DNA of 49,815 nt, from contig JBGAHT010000015.1 of the NCBI GenBank assembly GCA_044226035.1, forward strand, positions 1 through 49,815, given 5' to 3'. Of the stretch, positions 9,753 through 17,404 are shown in pieces. Within the stretch, counting starts at the first letter, position 1, and each line of letters begins with the position of its first letter. The notes beneath the pieces are model-generated. The model worked only from the letters and a program-made list of their open reading frames with translations, did not search any database and was not told the origin of the DNA. The translations under genes were made by a program, and so were the position numbers. Source of the DNA: Pseudoluteimonas sp044226035. GTDB lineage: Bacteria; Pseudomonadota; Gammaproteobacteria; Xanthomonadales; Xanthomonadaceae.

Positions 9753-10871
9753 GTGAATGCGAATCGCCTGACCGTCGTGCAATTGCTGCCCGCGCTCGAA
9801 GCGGGCGGGGTCGAGCGTTCGACGCTGGAAATCGCCGAGGCGCTGGTCCGGGCCGGGCATCGCGCCATCGTCGTGTCCAGGGGCGGGCGCCTGTTGCCGC
9901 AACTCGAAGCCATCGGCGCGGAGCACGTCGCGCTCGATATCGGCCGCAAGTCGCCGCTGGTGTTCCGCCACGCATCCGCGCTGCGAAAGCTGTTCGCGCA
10001 AACGCAGGCCGACATCGTGCACGCGCGTTCGCGCATGCCGGCGTGGCTGGGCTGGTTCGCCTTGCGTGGAATGCCGGAATCGGCGCGACCGCATTTCGTC
10101 ACCACCGCGCACGGCCTGAATTCGCGCTCGCGCTACAGCGCGGTGATGACCCGCGGCGAACGCGTGGTCTGCGTGTCGAAGACCGTTCGCGACTACCTGC
10201 TCGGGAATTATCCGCAGGTCGATCCGGCGAAGCTGGTGGTGATCCCGCGCGGGATCGATCCCGCGCGTTTCCCGCGCAGCCCGTGGCCCGATCGCGATGC
10301 GCGCGCGCAGGTCGCCGCGCGGTTGCCGCGGCTCGGCGGCGACGGGCCGCTGCTGCTGTTGCCCGGGCGCGGCACGCGGCTGAAGGGCCATGCCGATGCA
10401 TTGCGGCTGCTCGCGCAGTTGCGCGGTTCCGGACTCGACGCGCGCTTGTGGATGCCCGGCGCGCGCGAAGCCGGGCGCGAGGCCTACCTCGCCGAACTCG
10501 AAACGCTGCAGCGCACGCTCGGCATCGACGGCGCGGTGGAGATGACGCCGCCGACCGACGCCATCGCCGCGGCCTACGCCGCCAGCGACCTGGTGCTGCA
10601 GCTCTCGCGCAAGCCGGAGGCGTTCGGGCGCACGGTGGCCGAAGCCTTGTCGGTGGGGCGCGGCGTGCTCGGCTGGGACCACGGCGGCGTCGGCGAACTG
10701 CTGCGCGAACTGCAGCCCGAAGGCGCGGTCGCGCCGTTCGACGAAGGCGCGCTCGCGTCGCGCGCGCGCGCGATGCTGGCGCAGCCGCCATCGCCACCGG
10801 CTACCATCCCCTACACGTTGCATGCGATGCAGGAGGCCACGCTTGGGCTCTACGCCGAACTCCGCGGCTGA
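9753..10871 (+). CDS. Glycosyltransferase, GT4 family
   Basis: This is a 372-residue GT-B glycosyltransferase. The N-terminal QLLPALEAGGVERSTLEIAEAL motif and the C-terminal EX7E-type donor site EAFGRTVAEALSVGRGVLGWDHGGVGE (around residue 289) are typical of GT4 retaining enzymes. It probably adds a sugar to the LPS core, since it is followed by O-antigen ligase, an LpxL-type acyltransferase and waaA. The start is GTG at 9753, because no in-frame ATG precedes the conserved N-terminus. The ATG at 9757 is in another frame. Its 3' end overlaps the start of the ligase gene by 29 nt. Donor and acceptor sugars cannot be told from the sequence. Confidence 0.88.
   Translation: MNANRLTVVQLLPALEAGGVERSTLEIAEALVRAGHRAIVVSRGGRLLPQLEAIGAEHVALDIGRKSPLVFRHASALRKLFAQTQADIVHARSRMPAWLGWFALRGMPESARPHFVTTAHGLNSRSRYSAVMTRGERVVCVSKTVRDYLLGNYPQVDPAKLVVIPRGIDPARFPRSPWPDRDARAQVAARLPRLGGDGPLLLLPGRGTRLKGHADALRLLAQLRGSGLDARLWMPGAREAGREAYLAELETLQRTLGIDGAVEMTPPTDAIAAAYAASDLVLQLSRKPEAFGRTVAEALSVGRGVLGWDHGGVGELLRELQPEGAVAPFDEGALASRARAMLAQPPSPPATIPYTLHAMQEATLGLYAELRG
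10831..10836 (+). promoter_or_regulatory. Shine-Dalgarno site that decides a TTG start
   Basis: A perfect AGGAGG ends 6 nt before TTG at 10843. It lies downstream of the in-frame ATG at 10822, so it can only serve the TTG. Both lie inside the end of the preceding glycosyltransferase gene. Confidence 0.65.
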
Positions 10872-12168
10872 AACCTCGGCCATCGCCGGCTGGCGCTGGG
10901 CGCCGGCGTGGGTGCTGGCCTACGTCGCGCTGTGGCCGGCGCCGGGATATGCGGAAGGCGTGCTGGTGCTCGGCGCGCTGGTCGCGATCGCGAAGTTGCT
11001 GCTGCAACGCTTCCGCGGCGGCACCCGCCTGCTCAGCCACCAGGCCTGGGCGCTGACCGGCGTGCTGTTCGCGGCGTACTGGCTGCCGGAGCTGTTCTCG
11101 ACCTTCGACGCGGCCAATCGCGCGCACAGCCTCGCGCAGACCGTGTCCGACCTGCGCTACCTGCCGTTCCTGTGGCTGGCCGCGTCCGCGGTCGCCAGCG
11201 ACGCCGGGCGGCGCACGACCTTCACCGGGCTCGCGGCGATCATGGGCGTCTGGACGCTGGATGCGCTGCTGCAGGAAGCCTTCGGCGCGAGCCCGCTGTT
11301 CTCGCTCATCGACATGGCCAAGCACGCGATCAGCGACCACGGCATGTGCACCGCCGAGGAAGTGCAGAGGCTCGACCGGCTCAGTGGCATCCTCGGCCCG
11401 TGCAACCTCAAGCTCGGCCTGGTGCTGGCGAGCCTGTCGCCGTTCGTGCTCGACGTCGCGAACCGGCGCTGGGGCATCGCGGGCTGGCTGGTCTCCGCGT
11501 TCGCGGTGGGGCTGGTGATCCTGCTCGCCGGCGCGCGCGCCTCGTGGATCACCTATGCGCTGGTGCTGGCCTTGTCCGGCTGGCGCGCGCTGGGCCTGCG
11601 CAAGCTCGCGGTGGTGTTCGCGCTGGGCGCGGTGTTCGCGGTCGGGTTGTTCGCGTTCTCGCCGCAGGTGCGCGAGCGTTTCGAACGCACCTCCGCGGCG
11701 CTGACCGCCGACCGCAATGGCGTCGATGTCGCGCTGTCCGGTCGAACGCGCATCTGGGGCGCGGCGCTGTGCATGATCCGCGAGCATCCGGTGAACGGCG
11801 TGGGCGCGCGCGATTTCCGCGACGTGTTCCCGGCCTGCGATCCCGAGCCGGGCCAGGTCGCGGCCTGGGGCGATGGACCGGCCTTCCACGCGCACCAGTG
11901 GGTGCTGGAAGTGTTGAGCGAAACCGGCGTGCTCGGCCTGCTGCTGTGGATCGCCGGCATCGCGATGGCATGGCGCGCGTGGCGCTACGCGCCGCCCGCG
12001 GCGCGCGACCGCGCGCGGCCGCCGATGATCGCGCTGGTCGCGACGCTGTTCCCGTTCAACACCCACCTCGCGTTCTATTCCACGTTCTGGGGCGGACTGA
12101 CGCTGCTGCTCGCGGCGCTGTACGCCGGCAGCCTGCTCGCGAACGAATCGCAGGTTCAGCCCGAATAG
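10843..12168 (+). CDS. O-antigen ligase family membrane protein (WaaL/Wzy_C type)
   Basis: This is a multi-spanning inner-membrane protein of about 441 residues with roughly ten hydrophobic segments and one large periplasmic loop. The loop is followed by the family motif region, IWGAALCMIREHPVNGVGARDF, where the periplasmic His/Arg residues sit. Family members transfer O-antigen from undecaprenyl-PP to lipid A-core, or polymerise glycans. I place the start at TTG 10843 because a perfect AGGAGG precedes it. The alternative ATG at 10822 would add seven mostly basic residues. It overlaps the glycosyltransferase gene, suggesting coupled translation, and its 3' end overlaps the convergent lpxL end by 13 nt. 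Confidence 0.82.
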   Translation: MGSTPNSAAETSAIAGWRWAPAWVLAYVALWPAPGYAEGVLVLGALVAIAKLLLQRFRGGTRLLSHQAWALTGVLFAAYWLPELFSTFDAANRAHSLAQTVSDLRYLPFLWLAASAVASDAGRRTTFTGLAAIMGVWTLDALLQEAFGASPLFSLIDMAKHAISDHGMCTAEEVQRLDRLSGILGPCNLKLGLVLASLSPFVLDVANRRWGIAGWLVSAFAVGLVILLAGARASWITYALVLALSGWRALGLRKLAVVFALGAVFAVGLFAFSPQVRERFERTSAALTADRNGVDVALSGRTRIWGAALCMIREHPVNGVGARDFRDVFPACDPEPGQVAAWGDGPAFHAHQWVLEVLSETGVLGLLLWIAGIAMAWRAWRYAPPAARDRARPPMIALVATLFPFNTHLAFYSTFWGGLTLLLAALYAGSLLANESQVQPE

Positions 12169-13070
12169 ACGTCGCTGCCGTCGGGGCGGCGCTTGAAGCG
12201 GCGGTGGATCCACAGGTATTGCGCCGGCGCGGCGCGCGCCATGGCCTCGATGCCGGCGATCACGCGCGCGGTGTCGGCGGTCGCGTCCGCCGACGGGAAG
12301 TCCTCGAACGCCGGGCCGATCGACAGGTCGAAGCCGCCGTCTTCGCGGCGCCGGTGCGAGAACAGCAACACCGCCGCGCCCGACATGCGCGCGAGCTGGT
12401 GGGTCGAGGTCAGGCTGTGCGCGGGCTGGCCGAAGAACGGCACGTACACGCTGTCGCCGCGGCTCGGGTCCTGGTCGGGCGCGTACCACAGCAATCCGCC
12501 GCGCTTGAGGTGGCGCGCCGCGCCGCGCACGTCCTGCTTGGCGAACATCGCCGCGGCGTAGCGCGCGCGGCCGCGCAGCACCGCCCATTCCATCGCCGCG
12601 TCGGCGTAGGGCCGGTACATGCCGGCGAGCGGCACCCCGGCCTCGCACAGCAGGCGGCCGCACACCTCGAGCGTGGTGAAGTGCCCGGAGACGACGATCA
12701 CCCCGCGCCCGCCCGCGCGCGCGGCGGCGAGGTGTTCCAGCCCGTCGATGCGGATGCCGCGCTTGAGCGCTTCGACCGAGCCCCACCACGCGCGCCCGAA
12801 TTCGAACAGGCTGGTCCCGAGCGCGGCGAAGTGTTCGCGCAGCAGCGCCTCGCGCGCGCCCTGGTCCCGTTCCGGGAAGCACAGCGCGAGGTTGGTCGCG
12901 GCGATGCGGCGGCGTTCGCGCAGGATGCCGCGCAGCAGCGGGCCGAGGACGACGCGCCCGAGCCGGCGCTGCAACGCCCACGGCAGGCGCGCGGCCAGCG
13001 CGAGCAGGCCGATCCCGCACCACGCCGGCCAGGTGCGCGGTGAAAGCGGCGGTGGCGCGGAATCGGGCAT
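12156..13070 (-). CDS. lpxL: LpxL-type lipid A acyltransferase
   Basis: The 303-residue protein belongs to the LpxL/LpxM/HtrB family, which adds secondary acyl chains to lipid A in the inner membrane. An N-terminal hydrophobic helix (about 17-30) is followed by the catalytic HX4E motif at H130-E135 (GHFTTLEVCG). The conserved LLWYAPDQDPSRGDSVYVPFFG segment also fits. Whether it is LpxL or LpxM by specificity cannot be decided. The minus-strand frame continues upstream for 33 codons over repeat DNA. The ATG at 13070 is preceded by TACAAT at exactly 6 nt. It is divergent from waaA. Confidence 0.87.
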   Translation of the reverse strand: MPDSAPPPLSPRTWPAWCGIGLLALAARLPWALQRRLGRVVLGPLLRGILRERRRIAATNLALCFPERDQGAREALLREHFAALGTSLFEFGRAWWGSVEALKRGIRIDGLEHLAAARAGGRGVIVVSGHFTTLEVCGRLLCEAGVPLAGMYRPYADAAMEWAVLRGRARYAAAMFAKQDVRGAARHLKRGGLLWYAPDQDPSRGDSVYVPFFGQPAHSLTSTHQLARMSGAAVLLFSHRRREDGGFDLSIGPAFEDFPSADATADTARVIAGIEAMARAAPAQYLWIHRRFKRRPDGSDVYSG

Positions 13071-13076
13071 CGATCG

Positions 13077-13082
13077 ATTGTA
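13077..13082 (-). promoter_or_regulatory. -10 element of a probable leaderless lpxL promoter
   Basis: On the minus strand TACAAT is followed by CGATCG and then the ATG of lpxL. The spacing is the same as at 224-229 and at glnE. There is no Shine-Dalgarno sequence. Confidence 0.45.
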
Positions 13083-13089
13083 GCGGGGC

Positions 13090-13174
13090 GGTTCCTGGTT
13101 GTTGGTTCCTGGTTGTCGGAATCGCGCCGGTGCTGCTTTTTCCGGCAACCCACAACCAGGAACCCACAACCGTT
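13090..13174. repeat. Paired heptanucleotide arrays forming an inverted repeat
   Basis: The left array (13090-13117) reads as four 7-nt units: GGTTCCT, GGTTGTT, GGTTCCT, GGTTGTC. The right array (13147-13174) reads AACCCAC, AACCAGG, AACCCAC, AACCGTT. The two arrays are largely reverse complements and can form a hairpin of about 20 bp with one mismatch. The element occupies most of the 116-bp gap between lpxL and waaA. Confidence 0.75.
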
Positions 13175-13186
13175 ATCCTTTTCCAC

Positions 13187-14488
13187 ATGCGGGCCGACAT
13201 CACCGAACGTGCGCTGCGCGGCCTGTATTCGGCGGCGCTGTACGTGCTGGTGCCGGTCACGGTCTACCACCTGATCTGGCGCGGATTCCGCCAGCCGGCC
13301 TACCTGCAGCGCTGGGGCGAACGCTACGGCGTGTATCGCACGCCAGCGACCGATCCGGTGCGGTGGGTGCATGCGGTCTCGGTCGGCGAAGTGAACGCGG
13401 CCGCGCCGCTGGTCGATGCGCTGCTCGCGCAACATCCGCGCGAACGCCTGCTGGTCACCACCATCACCCCGACCGGTTCGGCGCGGGTGCGCGCGCTGTG
13501 GGGCGAACGCGTCGACCACGTCTACCTGCCCTACGACCTGCCGGGCGCGGTGTCGCGGTTCCTGCGCCATTTCCGCCCGCGCATCGGCCTGGTCCTGGAA
13601 ACCGAACTGTGGCCGAACCTGCTGTTCGGCTGCCGCGACCACGGCGTGCCCGCGATCATCGTCAACGGCCGTTTGTCCGAACGCTCGCTGCAGGGCTACG
13701 GCCTGCTGAAGCCCCTGCTCGGGCGCGCGTTGCGCAGCCTGCGCGGGATCGTCGCGCAGTCCGCCGCCGACGCCGCGCGTTTCCTGCGCCTGGGCGCATC
13801 GCCGAAAACCACCGTGGTCGGCGGCAACCTGAAGTTCGACATCGCCGCCGATCCGCAGGCGCAATCGTTCGCGCGCGCGTTCCGCGCGGCCGAAGGCGCG
13901 CGCCCGACGTGGATCGCGGCCAGCACCCACGCCGGCGAGGAGGCCGCGGTGCTCGCGCTGCACCGGCGCCTGCGCCAGCGCTGGCCGCGATTGCTGCTGC
14001 TGTGGGCGCCGCGGCATCCGGAGCGCTTCCGCCCGGTCGCGTACGCGGCCGTGCAGGCGGGATTCCGCACCGCGACGCGGCAGATGACCCACCAGCCCGA
14101 CGCGGCCGACGACGTGTTCGTGGTCGATACGCTGGGCGAGCTCGCGCGTTTCTACGCCTGCGCGGACGTGGCCTTCGTCGGCGGCAGCCTCGAGGACATC
14201 GGCGGGCACAACCTGCTCGAGCCCGCGGCCGCCGGCACCGCGATGGTCACCGGCCCGCACCTGCGCAATTTCGCCGACATCGCCGCGCAGCTCGAGGCGG
14301 CGGGCGCGTTGCGCATCGGCGCCGACCAAACCGCGGTGGGCGATGCGCTGGAAGCCCTGCTCGCGGATGCGGACGCGCGCGCGGCGATGGCCGCGGCGGC
14401 GCAGCGATTGCTCGAAAGCGGGCGCGGCGCGTTGCAGCGCACGCTGGACTACGTCGACGCGATGGCGCCGGCAGCGGCGGCGGCTTGA
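13187..14488 (+). CDS. waaA: 3-deoxy-D-manno-octulosonic acid (Kdo) transferase
   Basis: WaaA (KdtA, GT30) transfers Kdo from CMP-Kdo to the lipid A precursor at the inner membrane. The 433-residue protein has the usual N-terminal membrane anchor (about 12-30), then HAVSVGEVNAA, which holds the family catalytic Glu (E68). ETELWPNLL and the C-terminal FVGGSLEDIGGHNLLEPAAAG nucleotide-binding region follow. Length is normal (E. coli 425). The ATG at 13187 matches the family start. The frame extends upstream through repeat DNA and is not used. It ends 15 nt from the convergent tolC gene. Confidence 0.93.
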   Translation: MRADITERALRGLYSAALYVLVPVTVYHLIWRGFRQPAYLQRWGERYGVYRTPATDPVRWVHAVSVGEVNAAAPLVDALLAQHPRERLLVTTITPTGSARVRALWGERVDHVYLPYDLPGAVSRFLRHFRPRIGLVLETELWPNLLFGCRDHGVPAIIVNGRLSERSLQGYGLLKPLLGRALRSLRGIVAQSAADAARFLRLGASPKTTVVGGNLKFDIAADPQAQSFARAFRAAEGARPTWIAASTHAGEEAAVLALHRRLRQRWPRLLLLWAPRHPERFRPVAYAAVQAGFRTATRQMTHQPDAADDVFVVDTLGELARFYACADVAFVGGSLEDIGGHNLLEPAAAGTAMVTGPHLRNFADIAAQLEAAGALRIGADQTAVGDALEALLADADARAAMAAAAQRLLESGRGALQRTLDYVDAMAPAAAAA

Positions 14489-14503
14489 GCGACCGCGCGC
14501 GGG

Positions 14504-15835
14504 TTACGGGTTGGCTTCGCCCACCGGCGTATCGACGGTGAGCAGGCGGTTCACGTCCTGCACGTCGTCCGCGCCGAGCGAGCCCGCGGCCTGGCCCAGC
14601 AGCAACCGGCTCTGCAGGAAGTTGTATTTCGCCAGCGCATAGGCCTGTTGCGCATTGAACAGGTTCTGCTGGTTGATCAGCACGTCGACCACGGTGCGGG
14701 TGCCGACTTCCAGCCCGACCTGCGAAGCGTCGTAGGCGCTCTTCGCCGAAACCACCGCGAGCCGGCGCGCCTCGACCTCGCTCACGCCCGCGACCAGGGC
14801 CTGGTAGGCGCTGCGGGTGTTGCGCTCGACCGCGCGCTTGGTCTGCTCCACCGCGTCGGCGGCGGCGTCGCGCTTGGCGAGCGCGCTGCGCACCTGGGAC
14901 TGGGTGGCGAAGCCGGAGAAGATCGGCACGCTGAGGGAAATATTCACGCTGCTCGAGGCTTCGTTAGGGCCCGGACCGAAATCCGGATTGAACAGGCTTG
15001 GAATCGCTTTGCCGTAACTCGCGGTCAAGCCGAGTGTTGGCAGGTGGCCCGAACGCGCGGTACCGACGTTGGCTTCGGCCGCCTCCAGGTCGGCGCGCTG
15101 CGCCTGCAGGCTGGGGTTCTGCCCGGTCGCGGTGGCGACCCAGGCATCGATGCCCTGCTGTGCCGGCAACGCGGGCTGGAAATCCTCGGGCAGACCCTTG
15201 AGGTCGCCGACCCGGGTGCCGGTGATCTGCACCAGCGCCTGGTAGGCGTCCTGCAGCGTGTTGCGGGTCAGGATGGTGTTGGCGCGCGCGGCGTCGTACT
15301 GCGCGCGCGCCTCGTGCACGTCGGTGATCGGCGCGAGGCCGACCTCGAGGCGCTTGCTGGCGAGGTCGAACTGCTTCTTCAGCGCGGCCTCGCTGGCTTC
15401 GGCTGCGGCGAGCGTTTCCAGTTGCACCAGCACGTTGAAGTACGCGGCCGAGGTACGGGTGATCAGGTCGTGCCCGGCGGCGACCAGGTCGTAGCCGCCG
15501 GCGCGATCGAGCGCCTTGGCCCCGCGCAGCGCGGTGTAGTTGCCGTAGTCGAACAGCGATTGGTTCAGGGTGACGCCCCAGGAACCGGTCTGCACGCTGC
15601 TGCCCGGACCGAGGTCGCTGCGGGTGACGCCCACCGAGCCGCCGATCTGCGGCAGCAGCGCCGCGCGCGCCAGCACCGGATTCTCGGCGGCGACCGCGCG
15701 GTTGGCCTCGGCGGCGGCGTATTGCGGATCGTTCTGGCGCGCCTGCTGGTAGGTCTGCATCAGGTCTTCGGCGTGGACGACGCCGAGCGGCGACAGCGCG
15801 GCGGCGAGGGCGAAGGCGAGCGGAAGACGGCGCAT
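14504..15835 (-). CDS. tolC: TolC family outer membrane efflux protein
   Basis: This 443-residue outer-membrane channel protein has a signal peptide (about 1-22, ending in VVHA). Two TolC-type repeats of long helices and strands follow, with typical sequences TYQQARQNDPQYAAAEANRA, FDYGNYTALRGAKAL and GLEVGTRTVVDVLINQQNLFNAQQ. Length matches the TolC type I secretion/efflux class (about 450). It provides the outer-membrane duct for tripartite pumps. It starts 14 nt after the pcm stop and is likely cotranscribed with it. The RND adaptor and pump genes at 17.4-21.7 kb are plausible partners. Confidence 0.92.
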   Translation of the reverse strand: MRRLPLAFALAAALSPLGVVHAEDLMQTYQQARQNDPQYAAAEANRAVAAENPVLARAALLPQIGGSVGVTRSDLGPGSSVQTGSWGVTLNQSLFDYGNYTALRGAKALDRAGGYDLVAAGHDLITRTSAAYFNVLVQLETLAAAEASEAALKKQFDLASKRLEVGLAPITDVHEARAQYDAARANTILTRNTLQDAYQALVQITGTRVGDLKGLPEDFQPALPAQQGIDAWVATATGQNPSLQAQRADLEAAEANVGTARSGHLPTLGLTASYGKAIPSLFNPDFGPGPNEASSSVNISLSVPIFSGFATQSQVRSALAKRDAAADAVEQTKRAVERNTRSAYQALVAGVSEVEARRLAVVSAKSAYDASQVGLEVGTRTVVDVLINQQNLFNAQQAYALAKYNFLQSRLLLGQAAGSLGADDVQDVNRLLTVDTPVGEANP

Positions 15836-15849
15836 GCGGGGGTCCTGGT

Positions 15850-16518
15850 TCAGAACTGGAAGGCGGGAACCGGGGCGGCCCCGGCGAGGTAGGGCAATTC
15901 GGTTTCGAACAACGATTGGATGCGCGCATCGTTGACGCCGTTGCGGGCGTCCACGCGCACGGCTTCCATCGCCGGCGCACGGCCGCGCACCACGAACATC
16001 CGTCCGTTCGGGTTCAGCCACTGCAGGAAGCGCGCCGGGATCGCGTCGACCGCGCCGCCGACGCAGATCGCGTCGAAGCGGCGGTCGCTGTCCCACGCGA
16101 ACGCGTCGGCGGTTTCGATCGCGATGTTCTGGCCGAAGCCGAGCGCGTCGATGCGCGCGCGCGCGGCCTCGGCGAGGCCGGCGTGGCGTTCGAGGCTGGT
16201 CACCTCGCGCGCGAGGCGACCGAAGCAGGCGGTGAGGTAGCCGCTGCCGGTGCCGATCTCCAGCACGGACTCGGTCGCGGCCGGCAGCAGGGCCTGCAGC
16301 GCGCGGCCGTCGAGCACCGGCTTCCAGCTGCGTTCGCCCTCGCCGATCGGCAGTTCGAGGTCGGCGTAGGCCAGCGCGCGGTGGGTTTCGGCGAAGAAGG
16401 CTTCGCGCGGCAGCGAGGCGAGCACGTCGAGCACGCGCGGGTCGAGCACGTCCCACGGCCGGACCTGCTGTTCGACCATGGTTTCGCGGGCTTTGGCGTA
16501 ATCGAGGCTGGGGCTCAT
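15850..16518 (-). CDS. pcm: Protein-L-isoaspartate O-methyltransferase
   Basis: This is a 222-residue SAM-dependent methyltransferase. It has the PCMT features ETMVEQQVRPWDVLDPRVL at the N-terminus, a segment resembling the LPIGEGQTIS motif (LPIGEGERSWKPVLDGR), and SAM motif I, VLEIGTGSGYLTA. Such enzymes repair isoaspartyl damage in proteins. The shared LPIGEG segment is less canonical than in E. coli Pcm, so the true substrate is less certain. It lies directly upstream of tolC on the same strand, and I recall the same pairing in other Xanthomonadaceae. The start at 16518 fits the conserved N-terminus. Confidence 0.85.
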   Translation of the reverse strand: MSPSLDYAKARETMVEQQVRPWDVLDPRVLDVLASLPREAFFAETHRALAYADLELPIGEGERSWKPVLDGRALQALLPAATESVLEIGTGSGYLTACFGRLAREVTSLERHAGLAEAARARIDALGFGQNIAIETADAFAWDSDRRFDAICVGGAVDAIPARFLQWLNPNGRMFVVRGRAPAMEAVRVDARNGVNDARIQSLFETELPYLAGAAPVPAFQF

Positions 16519-16667
16519 GGATCGAGGGTCGCGTGGCGCTGGAGGGAGGGCAATTCTAAGGCCGGGCCGGCGTCGGTCGTTGCGGGGAGTGTGGCTGTGC
16601 CAGCACACCGATACAGAGTGCCGGAAGTCAGCGGGCCGAAAGTCATCGCGAACGGCGTCGCGTCGCC

Positions 16668-17321
16668 TCAGCGCCTGGCATAGGCGCGCAGGAAGAAGTC
16701 GACGACCGCAGTCACGTGCCGCTCCGGCGTGTCGAGGTTGCCGCCGCAGCTGAAGCCGAACACCGCCAGCGCGTGCGGCTCGCCCTTGAGCAGGGTGAAG
16801 AACTGCGATGCCGCGCGTTGGCAGTCCTCGATCTCCAGCTCGCCGCTGGCCACGCGGCGTTCCAGCAGGTCGGTGAAGGACTGCTGCACGCGCTGCGGGC
16901 CGGCCTCCCAGAATGCCGCCGGCATCGCGCTGCTGGCGACCTGCGGCGAACACAGGATGCGATGCCCGGCGATCGCTTCCGGGGTCATGATCATGCTGAA
17001 GAAGGCGCTGCCGATGGCGAGCAGGCGCTCGCGCACCGGCGTGCCCGGTTCGGCCACGAACAAGGTGGTCGGCATGCCCTGCTCGCAGTGCGCACGCACG
17101 GCCTCGGTGAACAGGCTGTCCTTGTCGCCGAAGTGGCTGTACACGGTGAGCTTGGACACGCCGGCCGCGGCCGCGATCTGGTCCATGCTCACGCCGTCGT
17201 AGCCCTGCTCGACGAACAGGCGCTTGGCCGCATCCAGGATCGCGGCGCGCTTGCCGAGATCCTTCGGCCGGCCCGGGGCATTGGGCTTGGCGGAATCGTG
17301 GCGGGCGAGGGCGGAAGCCAT
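16668..17321 (-). CDS. TetR family transcriptional regulator
   Basis: The 217-residue protein has a TetR N-terminal helix-turn-helix: AILDAAKRLFVEQGYDGVSMDQIAAAAGVSKLTVYSHFGDKDSLF, about residues 27-72. The C-terminal ligand domain is of the AefR-like type. It is divergent from an RND adaptor and pump with an 83-bp gap, the usual arrangement for a local repressor of efflux genes. An AT-rich partial palindrome in that gap is a candidate operator. The ligand is unknown but is presumably a pump substrate or a toxic lipophilic compound. Confidence 0.9.
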   Translation of the reverse strand: MASALARHDSAKPNAPGRPKDLGKRAAILDAAKRLFVEQGYDGVSMDQIAAAAGVSKLTVYSHFGDKDSLFTEAVRAHCEQGMPTTLFVAEPGTPVRERLLAIGSAFFSMIMTPEAIAGHRILCSPQVASSAMPAAFWEAGPQRVQQSFTDLLERRVASGELEIEDCQRAASQFFTLLKGEPHALAVFGFSCGGNLDTPERHVTAVVDFFLRAYARR

Positions 17322-17341
17322 GGGGCAATACTAGACGAAGC

Positions 17342-17363
17342 GGTTCTATATTTATACTATACC
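17342..17363. promoter_or_regulatory. Candidate TetR operator / divergent promoter core
   Basis: The 22-bp segment GGTTCTATATTTATACTATACC has matching outer arms GGT/ACC and inner TAT/ATA around a central TT (12 of 22 positions symmetric). It stands out as the only AT-rich tract between tetR and the RND adaptor. Sequences resembling -10 boxes run on both strands, so a bound repressor could silence both genes. This is inferred from position and symmetry only. Confidence 0.45.
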
Positions 17364-17404
17364 GTCGAGTCCATTAATCTTTGGCGAAGGCCAGTGGGGG
17401 CGAC

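Noticed and set aside
13090..13174. CRISPR array
   Set aside because: The units are only 7 nt and contiguous. There are no spacers and no cas genes.
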